In this document: positions 48,481 through 56,360 of the stretch, one piece after another | Position numbering within the stretch: the stretch's first letter is position 1 | Layout of the letters: every line of letters begins with the position of its first letter | DNA from: Kitasatospora herbaricolor | GTDB taxonomy: Bacteria; Actinomycetota; Actinomycetes; Streptomycetales; Streptomycetaceae | Assembly: GCF_030813695.1 (NCBI RefSeq) | Contig: NZ_JAUSVA010000002.1 | Span: forward strand, 7,525,501-7,589,500 | Length of the DNA stretch: 64,000 bases | Reading direction: 5' to 3' | Notes under the pieces: model-generated | Seen by the model: only the letters and a program-made list of their open reading frames with translations | Database searches by the model: none | Told to the model about the DNA's origin: nothing | Position numbers and translations under genes: made by a program

Positions 48481-49350
48481 TCAGGCGCTCGCGGTGTAGT
48501 CGTAGAAGCCACGGCCGGACTTGCGGCCCAGCAGGCCCGCGTCGACCATCCGGGAGAGCAGCGGGGGAGCGGCGTACAGCGGCTCCTTGTACTCGTCGTA
48601 CATCGACTCGGCGATCGAGACGATGGTGTCCAGGCCGATCAGGTCGCACAGGCGCAGCGGCCCCATCGGGTGGGCGCAGCCGGCCTCCATGCCCTTGTCG
48701 ATGTCGGAGGCGGTGGCCACCCCGGACTCGAACATCCGCACCGCGGACAGCAGGTACGGCACCAGCAGGGCGTTCACCACGAAACCGGCCCTGTCGCGGG
48801 CCCGGATCGGCTCCTTGCCGAGCACCTGGACGGCGAAGGCCTCGGCGCGGGCGGTGGTCTCGGTGGAGGTGGTCAGGGTCGGGATGACCTCGACCAGCTT
48901 CTGCACCGGCGCCGGGTTGAAGAAGTGCAGGCCGATGACCTGCTCCGGGCGCGAGGTGCTGGCGGCCAGCTTCACGATCGGGATGGACGAGGTGTTGGAG
49001 GCGAGGATGGCGTCCCGGCGCTCGACCACCTGGTCCAGCGTCTGGAAGATCTTGACCTTGATGTCCTCGCGCTCCGCGACGGCCTCGACCACCAGGTCGC
49101 GGTCGGCGAAGTCGGCCAGGTCGGTGGTGAACGCCAGCCGGGCGAGGGCGTCGTCGCGCTGCTCGGCGGTCAGCTTCCCGCGGGTGACCGCCGTGTCCAG
49201 GGAGTTGGTCAGCCTGGTCCGGCCGAGCTCCAGGGCCTCGTTGCCCGCCTCCGCGACCAGGACGTCCAGCCCGGCCCGGGCGAACACCTCGGCGATGCCC
49301 GAACCCATGAGACCGCAGCCGATCACTCCGACGCGCGCGATGTCGCTCAC
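48481..49350 (-). CDS. 3-hydroxybutyryl-CoA dehydrogenase
   Basis: A 289-residue NAD-dependent enzyme converting (S)-3-hydroxybutyryl-CoA to acetoacetyl-CoA, or the reverse in butyryl-CoA and polyketide precursor supply. The NAD motif is GVIGCGLMGSGIA (residues about 8-20), the catalytic His is in GLHFFNPAPVQKLVEV, and the C-terminal domain has DRAGFVVNALLVPYLLSAVR. The GTG start at 49350 is short but fits the family N-terminus. The length and domain order match FadB2/Hbd-type proteins. It is divergent from an SDR gene. Confidence 0.93.
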   Translation of the reverse strand: MSDIARVGVIGCGLMGSGIAEVFARAGLDVLVAEAGNEALELGRTRLTNSLDTAVTRGKLTAEQRDDALARLAFTTDLADFADRDLVVEAVAEREDIKVKIFQTLDQVVERRDAILASNTSSIPIVKLAASTSRPEQVIGLHFFNPAPVQKLVEVIPTLTTSTETTARAEAFAVQVLGKEPIRARDRAGFVVNALLVPYLLSAVRMFESGVATASDIDKGMEAGCAHPMGPLRLCDLIGLDTIVSIAESMYDEYKEPLYAAPPLLSRMVDAGLLGRKSGRGFYDYTASA

Positions 49351-49582
49351 TCACTTGCCCTTCGGTGGTGCTGGGGTGCCCAGCGTCCTGTTCAGCGGGC
49401 CGCCCACCGGGTGTTGTGGTCCGGTGCGCCGCCCCGACGACGGTACTACCCCGAACGGGCACGTGAGCCACCCGCTCCGGCACTGGGCCGATCGGATGAG
49501 ATGGATCACGTCCGACCGGGTGGCTGGCCGTGTGCCGCGGGCCGTGGCGGCACAATGCGGTGACGCCGAGGAGGGAGCAGGG

Positions 49583-50401
49583 ATGCCGACGGGATCGCTG
49601 GTGGGCCAGGTCGCGCTGATCACGGGGGCCGGCCGGGGCATCGGCCGGGAACTCGCCGTCGGCCTGGCGGCGGAGGGCATGTCGGTGGGCCTGCTCGGCC
49701 GCACCCAGCAGACCCTGATCGACACCCTCAAGGAGTGCGCGCGGCACGGCGCCCGGGGCGTCGCGGTGACCGCGGACGTCACCAGGTTCGGCTCGGTCCG
49801 CGAGGCCGTCCGGGTGGTGGAACGCGACCTCGGGCCGATCGACCTGCTGATCAACAACGCCGGCCAGGTCGACCGCGCCGAGGTGCCGGTCTGGGAGGCC
49901 GACCCCACCCAGTGGTGGCAGGTGGTGGAGACCAACCTGCGCGGGCCCTTCAACATGCTGCGCGGTGTCCTGCCCGGCATGGTCGAGCGCCGGCGCGGCC
50001 GGGTGCTGAACCTCAACTCCGGGTTCGCGCTGCGCCCGGACGGCAACTACACCGCCTACGCGACCTCCAAGGGCGCGCTGCTGCAGCTCTCCGACAACAT
50101 CGCCGACTCGCTCGCGGCCCACCAGGTGGTGGTGCTGGACATCAGCCCCGGGGCGGTGGCCACCGACATGACCGCCGGGATGCCCATGTTCAAGGACATG
50201 AAGACCTGGGGGAGCATCCCGTACATGGTGGCCGTCACGGTCGACGCGGCGCGCGGGCGGTTCGACGCCTTGCACGGCCGGTTCATCCACGTGGGGCGGG
50301 ACAACCTGGAGGAGCTGGTGGCCCGGGCCGAGGCGATCCGCGAGTCGGACGCCCGGACGCTGCGGCTGCGCCCGTACGGCCCGGACGACCCGGTCGCCTG
50401 A
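49583..50401 (+). CDS. Short-chain dehydrogenase/reductase
   Basis: A 272-residue classical SDR. The cofactor motif is ITGAGRGIGRELA, NNAG is intact (LINNAGQVDR), the catalytic Ser is in LNLNSGFALRPDG and the Tyr-Lys pair in YTAYATSKGALLQLSDNIA. VLDISPGAVATDM is the usual post-catalytic segment. A GGAGGGAGCAGG ribosome-binding site precedes ATG 49583. It is divergent from the 3-hydroxybutyryl-CoA dehydrogenase gene. The substrate cannot be deduced. It contrasts with the degenerate SDR at 29134. Confidence 0.9.
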   Translation: MPTGSLVGQVALITGAGRGIGRELAVGLAAEGMSVGLLGRTQQTLIDTLKECARHGARGVAVTADVTRFGSVREAVRVVERDLGPIDLLINNAGQVDRAEVPVWEADPTQWWQVVETNLRGPFNMLRGVLPGMVERRRGRVLNLNSGFALRPDGNYTAYATSKGALLQLSDNIADSLAAHQVVVLDISPGAVATDMTAGMPMFKDMKTWGSIPYMVAVTVDAARGRFDALHGRFIHVGRDNLEELVARAEAIRESDARTLRLRPYGPDDPVA

Positions 50402-50443
50402 GGTCCGGGCGGGCGTTCCCGCGCCGCCCGCGCCGCCCGCGCG

Positions 50444-50510
50444 TCAGCGGATCAGCGGATCAGCGGGTCAGCCGGTCGGCCGTCAGCCGGTCGGCCGTCA
50501 GCCGATCGGC
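50444..50510. repeat. 8-bp and 15-bp tandem repeats at the panE 3' end
   Basis: TCAGCGGA-type 8-mers (50444-50467) grade into two exact copies of TCAGCCGGTCGGCCG (50468-50497) and a partial third that contains the panE stop codon. Confidence 0.82.
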
Positions 50511-51517
50511 GCTCGGCCGGTCGCGACGGCCAGCAGCTCCGCCAGTTCCCCGTCGGTCAGGCTGCCGGCGGCGCGGCCGGTACGGGCGAACTCCGCCGCG
50601 AGCCGCTGCAGGGCCTCGTTGGCCGGCGCCGGGATCCCGTGCAGCCGGGCCAGCAGGACGATCTCGCCGCTCAGGTAGTCGGTCTCGATCGAGCCGGTGC
50701 CCCGGGCCAGGCTCTGCCAGGACGAGCCGCCGGTGGTCCGGACGCCCTCCACCGGCACCTGACGGACCAGCTCCTCGTTGGCCCGGGCCTGCTCCCGCGG
50801 GTCCTCGTGGCCGATGCCGGCGGCGGCCAGCGCGGCCCGGCCCTCGGCGACCACCTGCGCCAGGACGGCCGACCGCGGGCCGTCCGCCCCGGGCCCGGCC
50901 ACGGCGGTGAGCGCGTTGGCGAGGTTCCCGAGCAGCTTGGCGTACTTCCAGCGCATCACGTCCGTGCTGACCGGTGCCCCGAAGAGCGACTTCTCCAGGT
51001 CGGCCGCGATCGCCCGGGTGGTCCCGTCGGCGCCCGACGGGTAGCGGCCCAGCCGCAGGACCCCGCTGAGCGGCGCGCCGAGGCAGCTCACCCGGCCGGG
51101 CTCCAGATGGGTGGCGGGCAGCCAGACGCACATCGCCTGGACGTGCCGGAACAGCCGCAGGGCGAGCCGCTCGTTCTCCACCCCGTTCTGCGCGCAGACC
51201 AGCGGGAGCCGTTCGGCGGCGGTGCCGCCGCCCTCGACCGGCCGGGGTGCCCAGGCGGCCAGCGCCGCGGCGGTGTCCTGGGTCTTGACCGCGAGCACCA
51301 GGACGTCGCCGGGCCGCAGCTCGACGCCGGACGGGCCGTCCACGGCCGGGACGGCGAGGGTCCGGGTGCCCTCCGGGGTGGTGAAGCTCAGGCCCTCGGC
51401 GCGCAGCGCCGCCAGATGCGCCCCGCGGGCGACCAGGACGACCTCGTGACCGCTCTCGAACAGCCGGGCGCCGATCGTGCCGCCGACGGCCCCTGCCCCG
51501 ATGATGACGTAGCGCAT
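50498..51517 (-). CDS. Ketopantoate reductase-family protein (PanE/ApbA)
   Basis: A 339-residue NADPH-dependent reductase of the ketopantoate reductase family. The N-terminal Rossmann motif is VIIGAGAVGGTIGARL, the central segment VCAQNGVENERLALR contains the conserved Asn-Gly, and MRWKYAKLLGNLANALTAV holds the catalytic Lys. The C-terminal helical domain has the SSWQSLARGTGSIETDYLSG motif. The enzyme makes pantoate for coenzyme A, but actinobacteria often carry several paralogues, so this may not be the pantothenate enzyme itself. A short tandem repeat forms its 3' end. Confidence 0.87.
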   Translation of the reverse strand: MRYVIIGAGAVGGTIGARLFESGHEVVLVARGAHLAALRAEGLSFTTPEGTRTLAVPAVDGPSGVELRPGDVLVLAVKTQDTAAALAAWAPRPVEGGGTAAERLPLVCAQNGVENERLALRLFRHVQAMCVWLPATHLEPGRVSCLGAPLSGVLRLGRYPSGADGTTRAIAADLEKSLFGAPVSTDVMRWKYAKLLGNLANALTAVAGPGADGPRSAVLAQVVAEGRAALAAAGIGHEDPREQARANEELVRQVPVEGVRTTGGSSWQSLARGTGSIETDYLSGEIVLLARLHGIPAPANEALQRLAAEFARTGRAAGSLTDGELAELLAVATGRAPIG

Positions 51518-51590
51518 GGGCCGAGCATGGCACGCCGGCCCGGCCCGGCGGACCGGGGGCCCGCCCCGGGGGCGCCCGGCGGCCGCCCGG

Positions 51591-52472
51591 CTACGCGCAG
51601 AGCCGGCTGGCCGTCACCGGGCTCAGTCCGGCCTTGCCCAGGCCGTCCAGGATGGTGGGCAGCGCCTCGATGGTGCACTGGTGCCCCATGTGCAGCGCCA
51701 CCACCGAGCCGGGCCGCACGGCGGTGAGCACCCGCCGTTGCAGGGTGTCCGCGCTGGGGTCGTTGTAGTCGCGCGGGTCCACGTCGAAGGAGAGCACGTG
51801 CTCGTACCCGACCAGCCGGGCCTGCTCGCGCACCATGGGGGAGGCGTACTGGGCGGCCGAGGGCCGGAACCAGCGCCCGATCGAGCCGGTCAGCCGCTGC
51901 AGCCGGTCGGCGCACTCGGCGATCTCGGCGTGCGCCTGGTCGGGGCTCATGGCGGTGATGTTCTGGTGGTTCTGGGTGTGGTTGCCGAGCTCGTGGCCGC
52001 CGTCCAGCACCCGCCGGGCCATCTGCGGCTGCTGGTCGAGCCAGCTGCCGACGGCCATCACGGTCAGCCGTACGCCGCGCTGCTCGGCGATCTCCAGCAC
52101 CGCGGTGGCGAGCCTGGGGTCACCCGCGCCGTGGAAGGTCAGCGCGACCTGCCGGCGGTCCCGAGGACCGTTGACCACCTCCACCGGGGTGCCGGGGGCC
52201 AGCGGCGGCGGCGCGGGCGGGGAGGGCGCCACGGGCGGCGGCGTGGCGGGGCCGGCCGGCTCCGGCGGGGTGGGCGCGGCGGAGGCCACCGGGTCCAGGG
52301 GCGGGTCGACCGGGCCGGCCGAGGGCGGGCCGTCGGCCCGGACGGCGAGGTCGGCCGGGTCCGAGCGCCGGGTGGCGTGGGCGCTTCCGCACGCGGTCAG
52401 CGTCGCCCCGAAGGCGGTCAGGGCGGCGAGTCTCGCGGTGGTGCGCAGCAGGGTGCGTCGGTCGGCAGTCAT
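51591..52472 (-). CDS. NodB-fold polysaccharide deacetylase-like lipoprotein with altered motif 1
   Basis: A 293-residue exported protein. A basic RRTLLRTTAR and hydrophobic stretch end in the lipobox TLTAC (Cys near residue 28), so it is a lipoprotein; a long Pro/Ala linker (about 50-95) follows. In the NodB domain the canonical TFDDG catalytic motif is replaced by LTFHGAGD, while the metal-binding His pair in HELGNHTQNH, the FRPSAAQYAS motif and LHMGHQ near the end remain. The loss of the catalytic base Asp suggests a changed mechanism or a binding-only role. Its natural polymer is unknown; peptidoglycan or chitin-type substrates are usual. Confidence 0.85.
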   Translation of the reverse strand: MTADRRTLLRTTARLAALTAFGATLTACGSAHATRRSDPADLAVRADGPPSAGPVDPPLDPVASAAPTPPEPAGPATPPPVAPSPPAPPPLAPGTPVEVVNGPRDRRQVALTFHGAGDPRLATAVLEIAEQRGVRLTVMAVGSWLDQQPQMARRVLDGGHELGNHTQNHQNITAMSPDQAHAEIAECADRLQRLTGSIGRWFRPSAAQYASPMVREQARLVGYEHVLSFDVDPRDYNDPSADTLQRRVLTAVRPGSVVALHMGHQCTIEALPTILDGLGKAGLSPVTASRLCA

Positions 52473-52601
52473 CGGGCACCAGCATAGGTATGACGGATTA
52501 TCGGGGCGATTCGGGAGCCTCGGCCGTCCCGGTGTGCCGGCTCCCGCGCATTGGATAGCATCGCGGCGACACGGGGTTCGGACCGCTAGGGGGCGTACGG
52601 A

Positions 52602-53537
52602 ATGAGTGAGGACGTGGCACGGGGCACGGCGGGGGACGACACGGCGTACGAGCCTTCCGGCGGGCCGGCCCGGGACGGCGGCGGCGAGTGGGGAGCGGCC
52701 ACCGGGAGCGGCTGGCAGTGGGCGCGCTCCGAGGACTGGCAGCCCCCGACCGAGCTGAACACCGAGGTGCCGCACCCGGCCCGGATGTACGACTACTACC
52801 TGGGCGGCAAGGACAACTTCGAGGCCGACCGCCGGGCCGCCGAGGCGGCCATCACGGCCTACCCGGCGCTGCCGCTGCTGGCCCGCACCAACCGCGCCTT
52901 CCTCGGCCGGGCGGTCACCTTCGCCGCCGGCCTCGGCATCCGCCAGTTCCTCGACATCGGCACCGGCATCCCGGCCGTCGGCTCCACCACCGAGGTCGCC
53001 CACCGGGTCGCCCCGGACGCCCGGGTGGTCTACGTGGACAACGACCCGATCGTGGCCACCCACGCCCGGGCGCTGCTGGCGGGCCACCGGGCCGGCCACA
53101 CCACGGTGCTGCAGGCCGACCTCCGGGACCCGGCCGCGATCCTCGGCGACCCCGGGCTGAAGCAGGCCGTCGACCTCGCCGAGCCGGTGGCGCTGATGCT
53201 GGTCGCCGTCCTGCACTTCGTCCGGGACGAGGAGGGGGTGGACGAGATCGTGGCCACCCTGCGCGACGCGCTCGCCCCCGGCAGCGTGCTGATCCTCTCG
53301 CACGGCAGCCCGGACTTCGTGCCCCGGGAGATGGCGGACGCCGGCGCCCGGGTCTACAGCCGGGCCAGCGCCCCGCTGGTGCTGCGCGAGCGGGCCCGGG
53401 TGGAGAGCTTCTTCGGCGACTTCGAGCAGGCCGAGCCCGGTCTGGTGCAGCTGCCGCTGTGGCGCGCGGACCAGGACGGGCTGCCGGAGGGCTGGCAGCA
53501 GGTCTCGGCGTACGCGGGCGTGGCCGTCAAGGTCTGA
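52602..53537 (+). CDS. DUF574 S-adenosyl-methyltransferase
   Basis: A 311-residue methyltransferase of the DUF574/SAM-MT_19 type, strongly expanded in streptomycetes. After a Gly-rich N-terminus, HPARMYDYYLGGKDNFEADR is the family hallmark. RQFLDIGTGIPAVGSTTEVA is the SAM-binding loop and VVYVDNDPIVATHARALL the acidic loop. VALMLVAVLHFVRDEE continues the Rossmann fold. Targets are unknown. TAGCAT at about 52556-52561 may be the -10 box. Confidence 0.9.
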   Translation: MSEDVARGTAGDDTAYEPSGGPARDGGGEWGAATGSGWQWARSEDWQPPTELNTEVPHPARMYDYYLGGKDNFEADRRAAEAAITAYPALPLLARTNRAFLGRAVTFAAGLGIRQFLDIGTGIPAVGSTTEVAHRVAPDARVVYVDNDPIVATHARALLAGHRAGHTTVLQADLRDPAAILGDPGLKQAVDLAEPVALMLVAVLHFVRDEEGVDEIVATLRDALAPGSVLILSHGSPDFVPREMADAGARVYSRASAPLVLRERARVESFFGDFEQAEPGLVQLPLWRADQDGLPEGWQQVSAYAGVAVKV

Positions 53538-53692
53538 ACCGGTGGGCGGTCCGGGGCCGTCCAGGCCCCCGACGGTGGGCGGCTCCGGCCGTTCCCGGTG
53601 GTTCCCGATGGGTCCCGCCGGGCCCGGGACGGCCCCCGGGCGGGGAGAAACTGCGGCGACAGCGGTTCGTCCGCGTGCTAGTTTCCGGAACC

Positions 53693-54202
53693 ATGAACCC
53701 GCTGGACGAGACCGAGATCCGCACGTCCTTCGTCAACTGCTCCAAGGGCGAGGCCCGCAGGCTCAATCTCCCCAAGGGCCTGGCCGAACTGCCCTGGGAC
53801 GCCCTGGACTTCCTGGGCTGGCGCGACCCGGGCGCACCGGACCGCGGCTATCTGGTCGCCGAGCGGGACGGGCGGCCGGTCGGTGTCACGCTGCGCGTCC
53901 CCGACGTCCGCCGGAGCCTGACCAGGACCAACGTCTGCTCGTTCTGCATCTCCACGCACGCGGGCTCCGGCGTCGCGCTGCTCACCGCCCGGCGGGCCGG
54001 CGCGGCCGGCCGGCAGGGCAACTCGGTCGGCACCTACATGTGCGCCGACCTGGCCTGCTCGCTCCACCTGCGCGGTCTCAAGAGGTCGGCTCTGGTCAGC
54101 CGGACCGAGGAGTCGCTCACGCTGGAGGAGCAGATCGCCCGGACGGTCACCAACGTGGACCGCTTCCTGGACCAGGTCCTCGACGCCGGCGTCCCCGTCT
54201 GA
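53693..54202 (+). CDS. FBP/FusB-like treble-clef zinc-finger protein
   Basis: A 169-residue protein with the FBP domain: ETEIRTSFVNCSKGEARRLN at the N-terminus and a C-terminal four-Cys zinc site formed by NVCSFCIS and MCADLACS. It resembles the C-terminal part of EF-G-binding proteins such as FusB/FBP, which release EF-G from ribosomes and give fusidic-acid tolerance; whether this copy binds EF-G is an inference. TAGTTT (53679-53684) ends 8 nt before the ATG and there is no ribosome-binding site, again a leaderless pattern. Confidence 0.75.
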   Translation: MNPLDETEIRTSFVNCSKGEARRLNLPKGLAELPWDALDFLGWRDPGAPDRGYLVAERDGRPVGVTLRVPDVRRSLTRTNVCSFCISTHAGSGVALLTARRAGAAGRQGNSVGTYMCADLACSLHLRGLKRSALVSRTEESLTLEEQIARTVTNVDRFLDQVLDAGVPV

Positions 54203-54230
54203 GCCGCCCGGCCGCCCGGCCCGGTGCCGG

Positions 54231-54602
54231 TCACCAGCCGCGCAGCTGCTCGATGTCCCGCCGGTCGCGCTTGGTCGGCCGCCCGGTGCCGCGGTCCCGC
54301 TCGCCCGTCGGCGCCCCGCTCTGCGGCGGCGCGGGCGGGCTGTTGTCGACGAAGCACTCGGCCGCCACCGGCGCCCCGACCCGCTTGCGGACCACCTGCG
54401 AGACCACCACGACCCGCTCACGGCCGTCCTGGCGCAGCCGCACCTCGTCCCCGGCCCGGACGGCGTGCGCCGGTTTGACCCGCTCGCCGTTCACCCGTAC
54501 GTGCCCGGCCCGGCAGGCGGCCGCCGCCAGTGATCGCGTCTTGGTGAGCCGCACGGACCAGACCCAGCTGTCCACCCGTACGCTCCCCTCGTCAGGAGCC
54601 AT
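54231..54602 (-). CDS. S4-domain RNA-binding protein (Hsp15/HslR-like)
   Basis: A 123-residue basic protein. The S4 domain (about 9-70) reads VRVDSWVWSVRLTKTRSLAA, AACRAGHVRVNGERVKPAH and EVRLRQDGRERVVVVSQVVR. The C-terminal 40 residues are a Pro/Arg-rich tail. Hsp15 binds 50S subunits carrying stalled nascent chains after heat stress. It is convergent with the FBP gene, also a ribosome-associated family. Confidence 0.87.
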   Translation of the reverse strand: MAPDEGSVRVDSWVWSVRLTKTRSLAAAACRAGHVRVNGERVKPAHAVRAGDEVRLRQDGRERVVVVSQVVRKRVGAPVAAECFVDNSPPAPPQSGAPTGERDRGTGRPTKRDRRDIEQLRGW

Positions 54603-54716
54603 GGCACCACTCTATTGCGGCCCGGCACCCTTCCGGGCGGGGCGCCGGCGGGGGTGCTCCGGGTCCGGCCCGGCCTGCGGGAGGGGCGGGCCGGACGCTC
54701 CTCCGACGGCGGCCGG

Positions 54717-54728
54717 TAGCCTGCCGGG
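54717..54728 (+). promoter_or_regulatory. -10 box directly before ADP-ribosylglycohydrolase gene
   Basis: TAGCCT (54717-54722) ends 6 nt before ATG 54729 and no ribosome-binding site is present; a leaderless mRNA is predicted. Confidence 0.5.
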
Positions 54729-55718
54729 ATGAACCGGACACAGCGCGCGGCCGGAGCGGTCGTCGGCTCGGCGGTCGGTGACGCGCTGGGCGCCCCCTAC
54801 GAGTTCGGGCCCGCCGGGGCCTTCTCCGAGCGGTTCCCGCCGGCGGCCGGGCCCGGCGGGATGCGGGCCGGCGGCGGTTGGGAGGCCGGTGAGGCCACCG
54901 ACGACACGCAGATGGCCGTGCACCTCGCCGAGTCCCTGCTGGAGTGCGGCGGGCTCGATCTGCCGGACGTCTTCGCCCGTTTCCGGCGCTGGGCGGCCGA
55001 CGATCCCAAGGACATCGGTCTGCAGACCGAGGACGTCCTCACCAACGGCATGCCCTGGGACCAGGCCGCCGCCGTGCACTTCCAGGTCAACCTCCGCGCG
55101 GCGGGCAACGGTTCGCTGATGCGGGCGGCCGGCTCCGCCGTGTACTTCGCGCCGGCGGGGCGGGCCGCCACGATGGACGCGGCCCGCCGGATCGCGGCTC
55201 TCACCCACGGCGACCGCGCGGCCTGGGAGGGCACCGCCGTCCTGCACGAACTCCTCCGGGTGGCCCTGGCCGGCGGCGACCCGCTCGAAGCGCTGCCGCA
55301 GACCCTCGGGCTGGTGGACGCCGAGCACCGGGGGCGGTACGCCGCCGTGCTCGCCCCGGACTGGCACCCGGGCCTGGCCACCGAGTTCAACGGCGCGGTG
55401 TGGCCCTGCCTCGGCTCCGCCGTCTGGGCCCTGCGCGGCACCTCCTCCTTCCCGGACGCGCTGCGCGCCGCGGTGGACGTCGGCGGGGACACCGACACGG
55501 TCGCCGCGGTGACCGGTGCCCTCGCGGGCGCCCGCTACGGGTTCGAGGCGATCCCGGCGCACTGGACGGAGCCGCTGCACGTGCCTCTGCCGGGCGCCGG
55601 CGGGCGCGTGCTGCGGCTGCCCGAGCTGCTCGCCCTGGCGGAACGCCTGCGGGAGGGGCCGCCCGCGCGGTGGGCCGGCGGCCGTTGTCGCCCGGGGCCG
55701 GGGGTCAGTTCTCCTTGA
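54729..55718 (+). CDS. ADP-ribosylglycohydrolase (DraG family)
   Basis: A 329-residue all-helical hydrolase that removes ADP-ribose from proteins or small molecules. The binuclear metal site is seen in AVGDALGAPYEF, TDDTQMAVHL and VGGDTDTVAAVTGALAGA. NGSLMRAAG and THGDRAAWEG are further family motifs. It could act on an endogenous ADP-ribosylation signal; no transferase gene is nearby. Its 3' end overlaps the convergent VOC gene by 14 bp. Confidence 0.9.
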   Translation: MNRTQRAAGAVVGSAVGDALGAPYEFGPAGAFSERFPPAAGPGGMRAGGGWEAGEATDDTQMAVHLAESLLECGGLDLPDVFARFRRWAADDPKDIGLQTEDVLTNGMPWDQAAAVHFQVNLRAAGNGSLMRAAGSAVYFAPAGRAATMDAARRIAALTHGDRAAWEGTAVLHELLRVALAGGDPLEALPQTLGLVDAEHRGRYAAVLAPDWHPGLATEFNGAVWPCLGSAVWALRGTSSFPDALRAAVDVGGDTDTVAAVTGALAGARYGFEAIPAHWTEPLHVPLPGAGGRVLRLPELLALAERLREGPPARWAGGRCRPGPGVSSP

Positions 55719-56076
55719 TCACCGAGAGGATGTTCCCGGCCGGGTCGGTGAACCAGGCGATGTCGGGACCCGCCTCGCGGTGGATGCCCCGCTCGTCCGC
55801 CTCCAGCCCGGGGTAGCGCTCGAACCGGACGCCGCGCCGGACGAGTTCGTCGACCGCCGCCTCGATGTCGTCCACCGGGAAGTTGAGCACGGTGAAGGTG
55901 GCCGGGGTGTGTTCCGGTTTGGGATAGATCAGCACGTCGGCGCCGCTGCCGAGATGGAGGCGCAGCAGCCCGTCGGCCTCGGTGAGGTCGACGCCCAGGG
56001 TCTCGCCGTAGAAGGTCCTGGCCTTGTCGATGTCGTCCACGGCGAAGCCGCTGAACGCCTTGCTCCGACCGAACAT
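55705..56076 (-). CDS. VOC-superfamily (glyoxalase/bleomycin-resistance-like) protein
   Basis: A 123-residue single-domain VOC protein with paired beta-alpha-beta units: FSGFAVDDIDKARTFYGETL and LNFPVDDIEAAVDELVRRGV, closing with PDIAWFTDPAGNILSVI. Residues that could form the metal site include Glu and His positions in each half, but no clear glyoxalase I set exists. Such proteins act as dioxygenases, epimerases or drug-binding proteins. The ATG at 56076 directly precedes the domain. Confidence 0.82.
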   Translation of the reverse strand: MFGRSKAFSGFAVDDIDKARTFYGETLGVDLTEADGLLRLHLGSGADVLIYPKPEHTPATFTVLNFPVDDIEAAVDELVRRGVRFERYPGLEADERGIHREAGPDIAWFTDPAGNILSVIKEN

Positions 56077-56305
56077 GGGTCCACTCCTCGTCGGGCCCGG
56101 CCCGTGACGCGGTCGGCGGACCGGGCGTCGGCCTGTCCCTCCATGGTCTGCCCGCGGGGGTGGTCGCGCAGTCCGGCGGGTCCGCCCGGCGGGCGGCGGT
56201 CCGGGCGGGTCCCGGGGCCGGTGAGCGCGGTTCTGGCGTCGGGCCCGCGGCCCGTAGCCTGGGGACGGGAGCGTGATCACCGGGGAGAGGCGCCGGACAG
56301 GCTCC

Positions 56306-56339
56306 TTGCATGAATGTTCCGTGCTGCGTATATTCATGC
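56306..56339 (+). promoter_or_regulatory. argC promoter with ARG box
   Basis: TTGCAT (56306-56311), a 17-bp spacer and TATATT (56329-56334) form the promoter. The 8-bp arms GCATGAAT (56308-56315) and ATTCATGC (56332-56339) overlap both hexamers and resemble ArgR-binding ARG box halves, so arginine-bound ArgR would block RNA polymerase. Confidence 0.8.
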
Positions 56340-56360
56340 CAAGTCCTAGGAGGGAACGTC

